Assembly (NCBI GenBank): GCA_963170125.1
Contig: CAUJFI010000091.1
Location: 1 to 46,541 of the forward strand
From: Deinococcota bacterium
GTDB taxonomy: Bacteria; Deinococcota; Deinococci; Deinococcales; Trueperaceae
Direction: 5' to 3'
DNA length: 46,541 nt
Positions 7,188 through 14,662 of this stretch are shown here, in pieces (the stretch's first letter is position 1; each line of letters starts with the position of its first letter). The translations under genes were made by a program, and so were the position numbers. Below the pieces are notes generated by a model. It was not told the origin of the DNA and ran no database searches. It saw only the letters and a list, made by a program, of their open reading frames with translations.

Positions 7188-9515
7188 TCACTCCTCCTTC
7201 TCGTGGTCGAGCCTGATGCTGGTGACACGGTCTGGTTGCGCTACCCCAAGGCCGGCACGCGGTCCGCCACCCACGACCCGGGTGCCGGGCGCGCGGTCGT
7301 AGATGGCCAGGCCGGCGCCGGCCATGGGGTGGACGGCGACGCGACGCGGCCTGGGCGAGCCCGTCACCTCGAGTAGCCGCCCGGCGTCGTCCCACCTCAG
7401 GTCGGTGCCATCGGTGAGGCGGAACCGCGCGTCCTGCCCAGGGTAGACAAGGACGTCGAGGTCCGGCCAGGCGGCGAGGGGGTCGTCGCCTGCGCAGTCG
7501 AGTGTCCGCGGGGACGCCGCGAGCAGCGGCACCAGCGAACCGGCCCTGGCGAACACGGGGATGCGTTCGAGGGGCACGTCAACGACTGCAGCCTGGCCCC
7601 CCGCGTGGCGCCGGCCCGTCCACAGCTCGAACCAGTCAGCTCCGCCCGGGAGCCAGACGCCCTTGCGCTGGTTGAAGCCGGCGTAGACGGGAGCCACGAG
7701 GAGCGAGTCGCCGAACAGGTACTGGTGCTCCTGCGTGTCGCCCCATCCGTCGGCGCCGGGGAACGCGAAGGCCATCGGGCGCATGATGGGTACGCCGTCC
7801 GCGCTCGCCGCCTGGGCGGCGGCGTAGAGGTACGGGAAGAGGTCGGTGTGGAGCTGCGCGTACGCGCGGTAGATCTCGAGGGTGCGCGGCTCGAAGCGCC
7901 ACGGCTCGCGCTTGCCCATGCCGTGGACCTGCATGATGGGCGAGAACGCTCCGAACTGCGCCCAGCGCGCGAAGACCTCGTCGGTCGGCACTCCGAAGTA
8001 GCCGCCGATGTCGCTCGCCCAGTAGGGGAAGCCGGAAGCGCCGGCGTTCTGGCCCGCCCTGATGACGCTCTCCAGGCCGGTGGCCGGCCCGAAGTCGGAG
8101 GACTGGTCGCCGGCCCAGATGCCCGAGATCCCTTGGGACCCGTGCCACGCTGAGCGGGCGAGGAGCACCCCGTTCGTGCGCGACTGCATGGCCTCGTAGG
8201 TCACGGCGTTGTAGAGCCGGGGAAAGACGTTATGCATCTGCGCGCCGGTGCTGCCGTCGAAGAAGACGGCGTCCTCTGGCACCTGCTCGCCGAAGTCGGT
8301 CTTGAAGCCGTCCACGCCGAGCTCGACGAGCTTGCGCACGTTCTCCTGCCACCAGGCCACGGCGGCCGGGTTGGTGAAGTCGACGCAACTCCCGACGAAG
8401 TCCGGGCTGTTGCCGAGGCGGTGGACGTACGTCTCGCCGCGCCGGTCCTTGATCAGGTAGCCCTTGGCGGCCGCGGCCGCGTGGACCTGGGCGGTGTCGT
8501 CGTTCAGCACCAGCCACGGCGAGAGCCAGAGGACCAGGCGCATGCCCGACTCCCGGATCTCGCGCACCATGGCGACCGCGTCCGGGTACTTGGCCTCGTC
8601 GAAGACGAAGGTGTGCTCGGCCGCCTCCCACTTGGCGTCGATGAGCTTGACGCTGTTCGCCAGGTCGAGGCGGCGCGACTCGCGCACGTCCTCGAGCACC
8701 GTCGACTGGTCCTCGAGGGTCCAGTCTCGGGACTTCCACGGGCCGAACACCCAAGCGGGCGGCAGGGCCGGCCGGCCGGCCTCCGCCGTGTAGGCCGCGA
8801 GGACCTCGCTCGGCGTGCCGTGGTAGAAGCGCAGCGCCACCGATGGGTGCGCCACGCGCAGCGCGGCGTTCGCCGGGGAGTCCGGCACGGCCATGCGCGC
8901 GTCCAAGCGCGCGTCGGTCACCACGTGGACGCCGTAGCCGTGGCTCGAGATGAAGAACGGGACCGGCTTGTATGCCAGGTTCCCAGAGGCCCCGTTGACG
9001 ACTTCCACGCGCACCTCGCGGCCGCGCTTGTCGATGCTGTCGAAGCGCTCGCCGAAGCCGAGATAGTGCTCGCCGGCTTCGGAGACGAGGTCTACGGCAC
9101 ACCAGGCGGCGCCCGGAACGTCGAGCGCCAACTCGAGGTCGGCACCGCTACCTGCCGGCGTCGCCCCGGTGGGCAGAGGTGGCGCCTCGCTGGGCGCCCG
9201 CAGCTCGAGGGTGCCGGACAGGCCGGGCGCGAACTCCAGGTGCCAGGTGGCCGGGAGCGCGACCTCGGCGCCTCCGTCCGGGCCGGGGGCCCGCCCACCC
9301 GCGCCGAGCGCGCCGGCGTCGACGGCGTGCCACCGCCCGTCTTGGTCGCGGCAAGCCACGCTCGCAACTGCCCAGCGGCGCTCGCCGCCCTCGTCACAGG
9401 CGAGGCGGCCCTCCTCGGACAGGATGCGCGGACCAGCCGTGGAGCCCCCGACGGGACGCTCACGCGCGAAGCCGGCGCCACCGGGCTCTGGGTGGCCGGT
9501 GGTCTTCCCCGTCAT
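7188..9515 (-). CDS. Glycoside hydrolase family 31 alpha-glycosidase
   Basis: This is a retaining alpha-glycosidase of GH31. After an N-terminal beta-sandwich with YLGFGERFDSIDKRG (about residues 145-165), the TIM barrel holds the nucleophile Asp407 in DGFKTDFGE and the probable acid/base Asp470 in WAGDQSSD. DGSTGAQMHN and YWASDIGGYFG further support an alpha-xylosidase/alpha-glucosidase type related to YicI. The sulfoquinovosidase QDW and R..W sulfonate-binding signature is not present; the corresponding strand reads VKLIDAKW. There is no signal peptide, so it is probably cytoplasmic and cleaves imported glycosides. It is the first gene of the minus-strand operon. The start at 9515 has no clear Shine-Dalgarno and a later start is possible. 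Residue numbers assume 9515. Confidence 0.9.
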   Translation of the reverse strand: MTGKTTGHPEPGGAGFARERPVGGSTAGPRILSEEGRLACDEGGERRWAVASVACRDQDGRWHAVDAGALGAGGRAPGPDGGAEVALPATWHLEFAPGLSGTLELRAPSEAPPLPTGATPAGSGADLELALDVPGAAWCAVDLVSEAGEHYLGFGERFDSIDKRGREVRVEVVNGASGNLAYKPVPFFISSHGYGVHVVTDARLDARMAVPDSPANAALRVAHPSVALRFYHGTPSEVLAAYTAEAGRPALPPAWVFGPWKSRDWTLEDQSTVLEDVRESRRLDLANSVKLIDAKWEAAEHTFVFDEAKYPDAVAMVREIRESGMRLVLWLSPWLVLNDDTAQVHAAAAAKGYLIKDRRGETYVHRLGNSPDFVGSCVDFTNPAAVAWWQENVRKLVELGVDGFKTDFGEQVPEDAVFFDGSTGAQMHNVFPRLYNAVTYEAMQSRTNGVLLARSAWHGSQGISGIWAGDQSSDFGPATGLESVIRAGQNAGASGFPYWASDIGGYFGVPTDEVFARWAQFGAFSPIMQVHGMGKREPWRFEPRTLEIYRAYAQLHTDLFPYLYAAAQAASADGVPIMRPMAFAFPGADGWGDTQEHQYLFGDSLLVAPVYAGFNQRKGVWLPGGADWFELWTGRRHAGGQAAVVDVPLERIPVFARAGSLVPLLAASPRTLDCAGDDPLAAWPDLDVLVYPGQDARFRLTDGTDLRWDDAGRLLEVTGSPRPRRVAVHPMAGAGLAIYDRAPGTRVVGGGPRAGLGVAQPDRVTSIRLDHEKEE

Positions 9516-9596
9516 CGGCGTCTACCCGTGGTCGTTCGCATGGCTTCTCGCTCCAAGCGCCGCCGTTATAGCGTCCCCGACGCGCTTACTCTAGAG

Positions 9597-9625
9597 TTGT
9601 ATACAGCGTCTACAGCGTATATAGT
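9597..9625 (+). promoter_or_regulatory. Predicted promoter of the aldehyde dehydrogenase gene
   Basis: -35 TTGTAT (9597-9602), a 17-bp spacer and -10 TATAGT (9620-9625) predict a start near 9632, about 55 nt before the ATG at 9688. It is interleaved with the leftward promoter, and its -35 lies inside the TTGTATACA palindrome. Confidence 0.6.
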
Positions 9626-9642
9626 CACCAGCGAGTTGTCAA
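9614..9642 (-). promoter_or_regulatory. Predicted promoter of the GH31 sugar operon
   Basis: On the minus strand a perfect -35 TTGACA (9642-9637) is followed after 17 bp by TACGCT (9619-9614). Transcription would begin near 9607. The -35 lies inside the second palindrome (9634-9644). Polymerase could not occupy this and the rightward promoter at once. Confidence 0.55.
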
Positions 9643-9687
9643 CTTCGCAGGCAGCCGCCACGTGGCGGTGGAGGGAAGGCCGCGCAC

Positions 9688-11151
9688 ATGCCACCACTCG
9701 ACGACCGGTTCGTTTCCATGGATCTCTTCATAGACGGGGAGGAGCGCCAAGCGGCGAGCGGCGAGCGCTACGAACGGCTCGACCCGGCGACTGGCGCCGT
9801 GGTGGGCAGCTTCGCGTTGGCCGGCGCCCCGGACGCGCTGTCCGCCATCGCCGCCGCCCGGCGGTCGTTCGAGGCGGGGGCGTGGGCCAACGCCACGGGC
9901 GCCGCGCGCGCCGACGTGCTCCTGAAGACAGCGGCGGCGCTAGCAGCCGACAAGGAGCGCTTCGCGCGCTGGGAGAGCGTCACGAGCGGAGCTCCCATCG
10001 GGCAGGCGCGGCAGATGATCGACTGGGTCGTCGACCTCCTCCGCTACTACGCCGGCCTGGCGCGCGATATCCACGGCGAGACGACGACCTTCGGACCCGG
10101 TCTCCTCGCGTTCACGGTCAAGGAGCCGGTCGGCGTGGCCACGCTGATCGCGCCGTGGAACTTCCCCCTCAACCAGGCCGCCTGGAAGATCTGCCCCGCG
10201 CTCGCGGCGGGGTGCAGCGTCGTGGTCAAGCCCGACTCCCAGACTCCGGCCACGACGATCGGCCTGGCGCGGCTCCTGACGGACGCCGGCCTCCCGCCGG
10301 GCGTCATGAACGTCGTGATGGGCGAGGTCGCCGAGATCGGCGAGCCGCTCGTCACAGACGAGCGCGTCGACATGGTCTCCTTCACCGGCTCGACGGCGAG
10401 CGGCAAGCGCGTCATGGAGCTGGCGTCACGTTCCCTCAAGCGCGTCTCGCTCGAGCTGGGCGGCAAGTCGCCGAACATCGTCTTCGCGGACGCCGACCTG
10501 GCCGCGGCCTCGAGCGCCGCAGCGTGGGGCATCTTCTGGCGTTCGGGCCAGGTCTGCACCGCCGGCTCGCGCCTCTTCGTCCAGGAGAGCGTGCACGACG
10601 AGGTCGTCGAGCGGCTGGTAGCGACCGCCAGGGCGATGCGCGTCGGCTCACCCGAGCGCGACGACGTGGACCTCGGTCCGGTCATCTCGCCCGCCCACCT
10701 CGAGCGCGTCGAGCGTTACGTGGCCTCCGGCCTGGCCGAAGGCGCGCGACTGCTCCACGGCGGCGAACGGCTCGCAGGAGGGGAGTACGGAAGGGGAGCC
10801 TACATCGGCCCGACGGTCTTCACCGACGTGGCGCCGAGCATGACGATCGCGCAGGAGGAAGTGTTCGGGCCGCTCCTCGCGGTCATGCGCTTCGGCGACG
10901 TCGAGGAGGCCGTCGCGCTGGCCAACGACACGGTCTTCGGCCTCGCGTCGGGCGTCTGGACGCGCGACATCGGCAAGGCGCTGCGCGTGGCGCGGGGCCT
11001 CAAGGCCGGCACGGTGTGGGTCAACGGCTGGGGCATCGTCAACCCCGAGGTCCCGGTGGGCGGGTGGAAGGCGAGCGGCTTCGGGCGCGAGCTGGGCCGG
11101 CCTGGCCTCGAGGAGTTCCTCCTGAGCAAGTCCGTCCACGTCGCCGGTTGA
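9688..11151 (+). CDS. NAD(P)-dependent aldehyde dehydrogenase
   Basis: This 487-residue enzyme belongs to the ALDH superfamily and oxidises an aldehyde to a carboxylate. Visible motifs are PWNFPLNQAAWKICPALAAG with the cofactor-binding VVVKPDSQTP, the FTGSTASG turn of the Rossmann fold, catalytic Glu256 in LELGGKSPN, nucleophile Cys290 in SGQVCTAGSR and QEEVFGPLLAV. The ATG at 9688 is preceded by GGAGGGAAGG (9670-9679), which supports this start over the ATG at 9718. It diverges from the sugar operon and probably shares its regulator, so the substrate may be an aldehyde produced by the class II aldolase or a sugar-derived aldehyde. It most resembles betaine/general aldehyde dehydrogenases, but substrate is not assigned. 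Confidence 0.93.
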   Translation: MPPLDDRFVSMDLFIDGEERQAASGERYERLDPATGAVVGSFALAGAPDALSAIAAARRSFEAGAWANATGAARADVLLKTAAALAADKERFARWESVTSGAPIGQARQMIDWVVDLLRYYAGLARDIHGETTTFGPGLLAFTVKEPVGVATLIAPWNFPLNQAAWKICPALAAGCSVVVKPDSQTPATTIGLARLLTDAGLPPGVMNVVMGEVAEIGEPLVTDERVDMVSFTGSTASGKRVMELASRSLKRVSLELGGKSPNIVFADADLAAASSAAAWGIFWRSGQVCTAGSRLFVQESVHDEVVERLVATARAMRVGSPERDDVDLGPVISPAHLERVERYVASGLAEGARLLHGGERLAGGEYGRGAYIGPTVFTDVAPSMTIAQEEVFGPLLAVMRFGDVEEAVALANDTVFGLASGVWTRDIGKALRVARGLKAGTVWVNGWGIVNPEVPVGGWKASGFGRELGRPGLEEFLLSKSVHVAG

Positions 11152-11334
11152 GCGGTCGGTGCGCCTAGCGCGGCCGGGCCGTGCCCCGCCCGCGCGCACG
11201 CCAAACGGCCCGTCTGCCCTACGGCCCGCAGTTGCCCCTCCCTCCGACGCCTCGAGGCCCCGGCGTCTTCATGAGTCCTGAATGATGTGAGCTAAGTAAG
11301 AGGTCCGTAAGAGGCGCCGGGGGAGAATCGCTGC

Positions 11335-12858
11335 ATGACTCTGGGCCGCGGAGATCGCAGTAGCCTCTTGCCCCACCGCTACGACGGGGCGCGGCGGCGC
11401 GAGCCTGACGCCGACGCGTCGGTATCCGACCCGGTGACCACGGCCGCCCCCCGCCTCTGTGAGATCGTCGTGCCCCTCACGCCCGCGATAGACGCGGCCG
11501 AGGGCGCGCCCATCAGCCACTCCATGCGCACCGCCCTCGCCGCCGTGCGCGTCGGGGAGCTCCTCGGTCTGGACGCGCGGGCCCTCACGGACCTCTACTA
11601 CGCCGCGCTCCTGAAGGACCTCGGCGCCACGAGCGCGCGTTCCAAGGCCGCCCACATGTTCGGCCCCGGCACCGGCGCCATCTACCACGCCCTCCACCAT
11701 GCCGACTTCAGCACGTTGCGCGGGGCCCTCAAGGTGGCCGTCCCCCTCCTGCGCACCCGCACGCCCCTCGGGCGCAGGCTCGCCAACTTCATGGACATGA
11801 CGGTCGGCGGCGCCCGCGGGCCCGCCGAGATCGAGCGGCTGCGCGGGCGCTCCGGCGCCTCGATCGCGCTTGACATGGGCTTCTCGCGTGGCACCGCCGA
11901 CGCCATCCTGGCCCGCAACGAGCGCTGGGACGGCGGCGGACGCGCCGAGGGCGACTCCGGGCCCGCCATCGCCTTGGGCGGCAGGATCTTGAACGTGGCC
12001 CAGAACCTGGTCAGCGCCTGGTTCCGCGGCGGCGTGGCCGGGGCCATCGCCCACCTGGAGGAGCACGCCGGCACGCGCTTCGACCCGGAGGTCTCATCGG
12101 TAGCCTTGGGGCTGCTGGCCGAGCCGACCTTCGAGGCCGAGCTGGGCAGCAAGGACATCGAGCAGCTCGTCATCGCGGCCGAGCCGAGCGCCCGCGGCTA
12201 CGTCTCCGCGTCGCGCGTCGACCGCGTGTTCAGCGGCTTCGCCCGCTTCATAGACGCCAAGTCCCCCTGGAAGTACCGGCACTCCGAGCGCGTCAGGGAG
12301 CTGGCCGTCGGCGCCGCGCTCCAGCTCGACGGCGTCAACTGGGCCGGCAGCGCCTGCTTGCGGCGCCTCAAGCGCGCCGCGCTTCTGCACGACGTCGCGC
12401 GCCTCGCCACGCCGAGCGAGATGATCGACAGCGACCGCACCTTCTCCGACACCGAGCTTCAACTCATGCGCGCGGACCAGCCGATCGCGCCGGGCGTGCT
12501 CGATCGCGTCCTGGACCTCGCCGACGAGGCGCCCGTGACCGAGACGTACGTGACGGCCGAGCCGCCCGGCCTGGTCGCCGAGGGGTCCAACGCCCTCAGC
12601 CGCCTGGAGTGTTGCGAGCTCATCCACACCCTCCTGGAGCAGGCGGAGAAGTTCGAGGCCCTGACGGCGCCCCGCCCCCACAGGGAGCGCAAGAGCCTCG
12701 AGGAAGCCCTCGCCGTGCTGCGCTCAGAGGCCGCCGGCACGAGCCAGGTGGCCAGGACCGCTCTCGCGGGGCTGGAGCTCTTCCTCGCGACCCCGGCGGC
12801 CCACGCCGTCCTCGCCCCCCGCACGTTCGACCCGAGCGCGATCGTCGTCGTCGACTGA
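11335..12858 (+). CDS. Tandem HD-domain (degenerate HD-GYP-like) protein
   Basis: This 507-residue protein has two HD-type helical domains. In the first, His62 (SHSMRTALA) is followed by LLKDLG at about 92-96, where HDIG would be expected, and by RNERWDGGGRAEG (about 194), a worn version of the HHExxDGxGYP motif. The second (about 315-470) keeps KYRHSERV and ALLHDVARL, so one H...HD pair is intact, but the GYP segment is missing. Tails such as PHRERKSLEEALAVLRSEAAG match the end of HD-GYP domains. The family hydrolyses cyclic di-GMP or acts as a metal-dependent phosphohydrolase; here activity is doubtful and a ligand-binding or regulatory role is possible. GGGGGAG lies about 10 nt before the ATG. 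No sensory domain or transmembrane helix is seen. Confidence 0.75.
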   Translation: MTLGRGDRSSLLPHRYDGARRREPDADASVSDPVTTAAPRLCEIVVPLTPAIDAAEGAPISHSMRTALAAVRVGELLGLDARALTDLYYAALLKDLGATSARSKAAHMFGPGTGAIYHALHHADFSTLRGALKVAVPLLRTRTPLGRRLANFMDMTVGGARGPAEIERLRGRSGASIALDMGFSRGTADAILARNERWDGGGRAEGDSGPAIALGGRILNVAQNLVSAWFRGGVAGAIAHLEEHAGTRFDPEVSSVALGLLAEPTFEAELGSKDIEQLVIAAEPSARGYVSASRVDRVFSGFARFIDAKSPWKYRHSERVRELAVGAALQLDGVNWAGSACLRRLKRAALLHDVARLATPSEMIDSDRTFSDTELQLMRADQPIAPGVLDRVLDLADEAPVTETYVTAEPPGLVAEGSNALSRLECCELIHTLLEQAEKFEALTAPRPHRERKSLEEALAVLRSEAAGTSQVARTALAGLELFLATPAAHAVLAPRTFDPSAIVVVD

Positions 12859-12921
12859 CCCGGGCGCACCTCCCGCCCCCGGCGACCGTAGCGGCCCGCG
12901 AACGCACCGAGCCATGAAGAA

Positions 12922-12951
12922 GCGCCCCTCGCTCACGTGAGCGAGGGGCGC
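12922..12951. terminator. Bidirectional terminator hairpin
   Basis: This is a perfect 30-nt palindrome with arms GCGCCCCTCGCTCAC and GTGAGCGAGGGGCGC. It is preceded by AAGAA and followed by a short GCTCTT tail, and lies between the convergent HD-protein and rplS genes, so it can end transcription from both sides. Confidence 0.75.
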
Positions 12952-12994
12952 GCTCTTGCCTGTGCTGCGACCGCGGCGGGCGCGGTCCTGCGTC

Positions 12995-13408
12995 TTACTC
13001 CTTGTCGCCCTTGGCGGCGCGAGCGGCGGCGCGGTCCTGCTCCTGGCGGGCGACGTCCGTCTTGAGGCGCGAGGCCTTGCCGCGCAGCTCGCGCAGGTAG
13101 TAGAGCTTGGCGCGGCGCGTGCGGCCGCGGCGAACGACCTCGATCTTGTCGATCAGGGGCGAATGCAGGGGGAAGACGCGCTCGACGCCCTCGCCGAACG
13201 ACACCTTGCGCACGGTGACGGTGCTGCGGGCACCCTTACCGTTCTTGCGAGCGATGACGACGCCCTCGAACGCCTGGATGCGGGTGCGGTTGCCTTCGAC
13301 GACCTTGTAGTCGACGCGGACCGTGTCGCCCGAATCGAACTCGGGGATGTCGCCACGCAGGTAGGGCTGCTCGATCGAGCGCAGGATTGCACCTTTGTTG
13401 TACTTCAT
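12995..13408 (-). CDS. rplS: 50S ribosomal protein L19
   Basis: This is large-subunit ribosomal protein L19, which sits at the 30S-50S interface. [20 protein letters not shown] then [19 protein letters not shown], the core [15 protein letters not shown], and [20 protein letters not shown] and [14 protein letters not shown] are diagnostic. Length is 137 residues with a charged Ala/Lys/Glu-rich C-terminal tail beyond the usual core of about 115. It stands alone here, without rpsP, rimM or trmD, and ends at a shared terminator. A promoter is predicted at 13556-13585, giving a leader of about 140 nt. Confidence 0.98.
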   Translation of the reverse strand: MKYNKGAILRSIEQPYLRGDIPEFDSGDTVRVDYKVVEGNRTRIQAFEGVVIARKNGKGARSTVTVRKVSFGEGVERVFPLHSPLIDKIEVVRRGRTRRAKLYYLRELRGKASRLKTDVARQEQDRAAARAAKGDKE

Positions 13409-13555
13409 CTTCGTCTCCAGGTCGTCGACCTTACGCGGTCGGACTTCTCGCCGCGGCGCCTAGGCGCGTAGCAGCGGACGCGTCGCGGAGGGCGGCAGAC
13501 CAACGGTCGGCGCCAACTCGCGCCGCGAGCCGGCCTCCATGCGTCAAGCCTTGCC

Positions 13556-13585
13556 ATCTTAGCCGAACGGGGCGCCAAGGTTCAA
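13556..13585 (-). promoter_or_regulatory. Predicted rplS promoter
   Basis: On the minus strand TTGAAC (13585-13580), an 18-bp spacer and TAAGAT (13561-13556) predict a start near 13549, leaving a leader of about 140 nt before the rplS ATG. The leader is GC-rich and may be structured; no known L19 leader motif was recognised. Confidence 0.5.
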
Positions 13586-13615
13586 TAGCCTCGGGGCGCG
13601 CAGCCGGCCTACTGC

Positions 13616-13621
13616 TAGGCT
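13616..13621 (+). promoter_or_regulatory. -10 box of a predicted leaderless transcript
   Basis: TAGGCT lies 7 nt before the ATG at 13629 and there is no Shine-Dalgarno in between. This TAnnnT-N6/7-ATG layout is typical of leaderless mRNAs in Deinococcus. Confidence 0.45.
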
Positions 13622-13628
13622 CTTGGGC

Positions 13629-14618
13629 ATGCCTGCCGCCACGCTCGGCCTCCATCACGTCACCGGCATCGCCACGAGGCCTCAAGCCAACATCGAGTTC
13701 TGGGTGCGCCTGCTCGGCCAACGGCTCGTGAAGCGCACCGTGAACTACGACGACCCGCAGACCTACCACTTCTACTTCGGCGGCCCCATGGGCCAGCCGG
13801 GCACCGTGGCGACCTTCTTCCCCTGGCAGGGGGCCGGCCCCGCCGCGCGCGGCGCCGGCGAGAGCGTAGCCGTCGCCTACCGCGTGCCGCCGGGCGCCCT
13901 GACGGCGTGGCGCGACCGCTTGGACGATCACGGCCTGGTCCACGCGACGTTCGAGCGCTTCGGCGAGGAGACAGTGGCCTTCCAGGACCCGGACGGCGTG
14001 CCGCTGGAGCTGACCGAGGCCGACGTGGGCGGGCCGCGCCTCAACTGGCCCGACGCGCCGCTGCCCGACGCCCTGGCCCTCCAGGGACTGCACGCCGTCA
14101 CCGTGGCGGCGCCCCGGCTAGAGGCCACGGCGAGTGTCCTCGTGGAGGCCCTCGGCATGCGGGTCGCAGCCGAGGACGTCGGCGACTCCGGCCGGCGCGT
14201 GCGCCTCGCCCACGGCACCTCGCCGGAGGGCCTCGCGTACCCTGCCGGGGGCTTCATCGACCTGGTGGCGGTGCCGTCCCCGCAACCCGGCAGGCTCGGA
14301 GCAGGCAGCTTGCATCACGTCGCCCTGCGGGTCGCGGACGCGGCGATCGAGGACGCGCGGGCGGCCCTCCAGGCCGCCGGCTTGAAGCCGACCGTTATCA
14401 AGGACCGCACGTACTTCAGGTCCGTGTACTTCAAGGAGCCCGGGGGCGCCATCCTCGAGGTCGCCACGGACGGCCCCGGCTTCGTGGTGGACGAGCCGGC
14501 CGATGAGCTCGGTCTGGCTTTCAAGCTCCCGGCGTGGCTGGAGAGTGAACGCGACTTCCTCAGGGCGCGCCTGCCCGTGACCGCCAGCCCCGAGTACGCC
14601 GACCGCTGGCAGCGCTGA
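13629..14618 (+). CDS. VOC-family ring-cleaving dioxygenase-like protein
   Basis: This protein has the vicinal-oxygen-chelate (glyoxalase/extradiol dioxygenase) fold in two tandem modules (about 1-145 and 150-325). The N-terminus, LGLHHVTGIATRPQANIEFW, with LGQRLVKRTVNYDDPQTYHF and YFGGPMGQPGT, is the hallmark of the MhqO/PcpA group of ring-cleaving dioxygenases, which act on hydroquinone-type substrates with Fe(II). Candidate metal ligands are His in LHHVT, His in LHHVALRVAD (second module) and Glu in GGAILEVATD. I chose the ATG at 13629 because a -10-like TAGGCT sits 7 nt upstream; TTG at 13623 is the other option. It is monocistronic and the substrate is unknown. Confidence 0.88.
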   Translation: MPAATLGLHHVTGIATRPQANIEFWVRLLGQRLVKRTVNYDDPQTYHFYFGGPMGQPGTVATFFPWQGAGPAARGAGESVAVAYRVPPGALTAWRDRLDDHGLVHATFERFGEETVAFQDPDGVPLELTEADVGGPRLNWPDAPLPDALALQGLHAVTVAAPRLEATASVLVEALGMRVAAEDVGDSGRRVRLAHGTSPEGLAYPAGGFIDLVAVPSPQPGRLGAGSLHHVALRVADAAIEDARAALQAAGLKPTVIKDRTYFRSVYFKEPGGAILEVATDGPGFVVDEPADELGLAFKLPAWLESERDFLRARLPVTASPEYADRWQR

Positions 14619-14662
14619 GCAGCGACCCAACGCCGCCCCGCTCGGGCATAATAGGAACAAGC

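Larger units (their letters stand above)
9597..9644. promoter_or_regulatory. Candidate GntR/FCD operator pair
   Basis: Two short palindromes, TTGTATACA (9597-9605) and AGTTGTCAACT (9634-9644), flank the overlapping divergent promoters with centres about 38 bp apart. Both resemble the TnGTnnnACnA/TTGTATACAA sites bound by FCD-type GntR proteins, one of which is encoded in the operon at 3319-4077. TACAGCGT is also directly repeated at 9602-9609 and 9611-9618. Assignment to this regulator is inference. Confidence 0.5.

Noticed and set aside
7188..9515. GH31 as a sulfoquinovosidase and the cluster as sulfoglycolysis
   Set aside because: Kinase, class II aldolase and dehydrogenase would fit, but the sulfonate-binding QDW and Arg/Trp signature of YihQ is absent from the aligned strand.
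8232..11168. A 978-codon open frame on the plus strand across GH31 and the aldehyde dehydrogenase
   Set aside because: It is antisense to GH31 and out of frame with the dehydrogenase, and its product is Arg/Gly/Ala-rich with no domain. It is an effect of high GC.
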